A stretch of 5,000 nucleotides of DNA, taken from the NCBI GenBank assembly GCA_002310115.1, contig DBYI01000092.1, positions 1-5,000 of the forward strand. The letters run 5' to 3'. Source of the DNA: Ruminococcus flavefaciens (lineage in GTDB: Bacteria; Bacillota; Clostridia; Oscillospirales; Ruminococcaceae). Positions 3,974 to 5,000 of the stretch are shown in pieces (position 1 is the first letter of the stretch; every line of letters begins with the position of its first letter). The position numbers and the translations under genes were made by a program. Under the pieces are notes generated by a model. That model was not told the DNA's origin, did no database searches, and saw only the letters and a list, made by a program, of their open reading frames with translations.

Positions 3974-4914
3974 AAGGAAATATGTTTGACAATTTAAAAA
4001 CTGTCGTTTCAAATACCCTTACTGATGACATTAAGATGATAAATATAAATGAACTCCATGAGTCAGCTGACAATTTCTTTGTAGTAGAGAATATAGAACA
4101 GTTCGCTCAGACAATCCTCGGTCAGGGTGGTGTTAAAGACAATCTTATTGTAAGACCGCTTGAAACAGGCGGCTACGAAATTATAAGTGGACACAGACGT
4201 AAAGCTGCTGTCCAGTACCTTATAGATAAAGGTGAGAATATAGCTCATGTTCTCCCCTGTCTTGTTCAGAATTATGCAGATGAAGATGAAAAAATGCTTA
4301 ATCTGATACTTATGAATGTTTCAGCTCGTCAACTGTCAGATCAGGAGCTTTGGAAGAGCTATGAAACAATAAATAAGATTTTGAAAGACAAAAAGGAAAA
4401 AGGCGAATACTATGGCAGAATACGTGATGATATTGCTGAGACACTCGGCGTTTCCTCCGCACAAGTAGGTAAAATGCAGAATGTTGAGAAATATGCAATC
4501 AAATCAGTTAAAGATGCTGTTGCAAACGGAAATGTATCAATCAGCACAGCAAATGAAATTGCGAAGCTCGATAAAAAAGAGCAGAAGAAAATAAAAGATC
4601 TCAACAAGGTACAGCCAAAGGATATAAAGAAAAAAGTCGTTGATACAAATATCAACGAGAAAAGTTCTGATAGTTATAAAGACGTTTTTAGTACCAATTC
4701 GCATGAAGAAAAGGAAATACAAGATAAATTACGAAATGCATCAACAAGCAATACTGACAATTATAATACTAATGCTATGAAAGGATACTTAATGCTTGCA
4801 GCTGAAGAAGCTTCTTTTTCAATAGAGCAGATAAATGCTCTATTGGGAGGAATGATGAAAGCACTTTCCAATTACGATAAAGCCGCAGCTGAGAATAAAT
4901 TCCTTTCAAGATAA
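3970..4914 (+). CDS. parB: ParB/Spo0J-family partition protein
   Basis: This 314-residue protein has the ParB order of parts. A short N-terminal tail (about 1-20) would be where ParA contact is usual. The N-terminal ParB/Srx nucleotide-binding domain spans about 22-125, with LIVRPLETGGYEIISGHRR (59-77) holding the GHRR form of the GERR box, and NVSARQLSDQEL (116-127) as the N..R..LS box. A central HTH domain follows (about 128-200), with IRDDIAETLGVSSAQVGKM (151-169) as the helix-turn-helix. Next come a charged, low-complexity linker (about 203-262) and a helical C-terminus (about 268-310), probably a dimerization domain of non-standard type. The ATG at 3970 overlaps the parA stop and has AAGGAGG with 7-nt spacing; Met5 is a weaker alternative start. 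It probably binds a parS site and spreads by CTP-dependent clamping, as known for the family. The candidate sites are the palindromes at 3535-3554 and 4638-4657. Confidence 0.9.
   Translation: MKGNMFDNLKTVVSNTLTDDIKMININELHESADNFFVVENIEQFAQTILGQGGVKDNLIVRPLETGGYEIISGHRRKAAVQYLIDKGENIAHVLPCLVQNYADEDEKMLNLILMNVSARQLSDQELWKSYETINKILKDKKEKGEYYGRIRDDIAETLGVSSAQVGKMQNVEKYAIKSVKDAVANGNVSISTANEIAKLDKKEQKKIKDLNKVQPKDIKKKVVDTNINEKSSDSYKDVFSTNSHEEKEIQDKLRNASTSNTDNYNTNAMKGYLMLAAEEASFSIEQINALLGGMMKALSNYDKAAAENKFLSR
4638..4657. promoter_or_regulatory. 20-bp palindrome inside parB, candidate parS site 2
   Basis: CGTTGATACAAATATCAACG matches the site in parA at 19 of 20 positions. Its arms pair over 8 bp (CGTTGATA/TATCAACG). 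It lies in the part of parB that encodes the low-complexity linker, where protein constraint is weak and a DNA site could be kept freely. Both sites are read in the same codon phase and give VDT-S/N-INE. Confidence 0.6.
4820..4845. repeat. Inverted repeat near the 3' end of parB
   Basis: CAATAGAGCA-GATAAA-TGCTCTATTG has perfect 10-bp arms and a 6-nt loop. It lies about 70 nt before the parB stop and about 80 nt before the next gene. It could be an mRNA hairpin that tunes expression within the operon, or a protein-binding site. It has no sequence likeness to the two parS-like palindromes and no T tract after it. Confidence 0.55.
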
Positions 4915-4926
4915 GGAGTAAAGATA

Positions 4927-5000
4927 ATGAAGATAAGTATAGATAAAATACTGAAAATAATAGTAATGATATTACTTACAATAGTTGCATTTAAGTTAGC
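4927..5000 (+). CDS. Start of a small membrane protein gene, truncated by the window edge
   Basis: The ATG at 4927 follows AAGGAG (4913-4918), which overlaps the parB stop, with 8-nt spacing. Only 24 codons are visible. They encode a short basic stretch (MKISIDKILK) followed by a hydrophobic segment IIVMILLTIVAF, which looks like a transmembrane helix or signal anchor. It is too short to name. The third position in a parAB operon of an integrative element would suit a small conjugation-channel subunit, but that is a guess from context. Confidence 0.7.
   Translation, partial: MKISIDKILKIIVMILLTIVAFKL

Larger units (their letters stand above)
2047..5000. mobile_element. Left end of an integrated element (ICE, IME or plasmid-like), partial
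   Basis: The boundary is the tRNA-fMet fragment. The fragment's 5' side points right, and in tRNA integrations the element lies on that side of the displaced half. The integrase starts about 95 bp inside, as is usual, followed by parA, parB and a small membrane-protein gene in the same direction. ParAB next to an integrase is known from integrative conjugative elements and integrated plasmids, where it helps keep the excised circle. No relaxase, coupling ATPase, replication or capsid gene is in view, so the class is inferred only broadly. The right end and its direct repeat lie outside the window. Confidence 0.85.

Overview
The window looks like a low-GC Gram-positive gut or rumen bacterium, most likely a Clostridia member of the Ruminococcus type. 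This is inferred from AT-rich DNA, strong AGGAGG-type ribosome binding sites, textbook TTGACT/TATAAT promoters and the protein families; no sequence search was possible. A junction near position 2047-2093 divides the window in two: host chromosome to the left, and the left end of an integrated mobile element to the right.

Left part (1-2046, host side). Two single-gene units are read leftward on the minus strand: a GNAT acetyltransferase (1298-1753) and an alpha/beta hydrolase (220-1062). The promoter and ribosome binding site of a third leftward gene lie at the left edge. All three share a repeated intergenic module made of a TTGACT-17/18-TATAAT promoter and an 'ATAAATCGGA' box in the 5' leader. 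Two of the copies also carry a GC-rich hairpin and are alike over about 160 bp; the third is shorter and more diverged. The arrangement is cassette-like, with the same module before every gene.

Junction (2014-2093). The 3' half of an initiator tRNA-fMet gene (CAU), from the anticodon stem through the encoded CCA, lies on the minus strand, followed by its own 12-bp hairpin terminator. The 5' half is missing. This is the usual product of tyrosine-recombinase integration into a tRNA 3' end. The fragment's orientation places the element to its right, and the intact tRNA should lie at the far right end, outside the window.

Right part (about 2094-5000, mobile element). A complete tyrosine integrase (2187-3164) starts right next to the attachment site, behind a 39-bp near-perfect palindrome that covers its promoter and part of its ribosome binding site. 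A structured leader then precedes a translationally coupled parA-parB pair (3296-3973, 3970-4914), and a small membrane-protein gene begins at 4927 and runs off the edge. The layout fits an integrative conjugative or mobilizable element, or an integrated plasmid or phage, that carries its own partition system. No conjugation, replication or phage structural gene is visible, so the class stays open.

The most interesting signals are regulatory. First, a 20-bp palindrome, CGTTGATAC-AA-GTATCAACG, occurs inside parA and again with one change inside parB; it is a strong candidate for a non-canonical parS (ParB-binding) site. Second, the parA leader can fold so that a hairpin loop is perfectly complementary over 9 nt to the parA ribosome binding site. 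Third, the palindrome at the integrase promoter holds an extended -10 on each strand.
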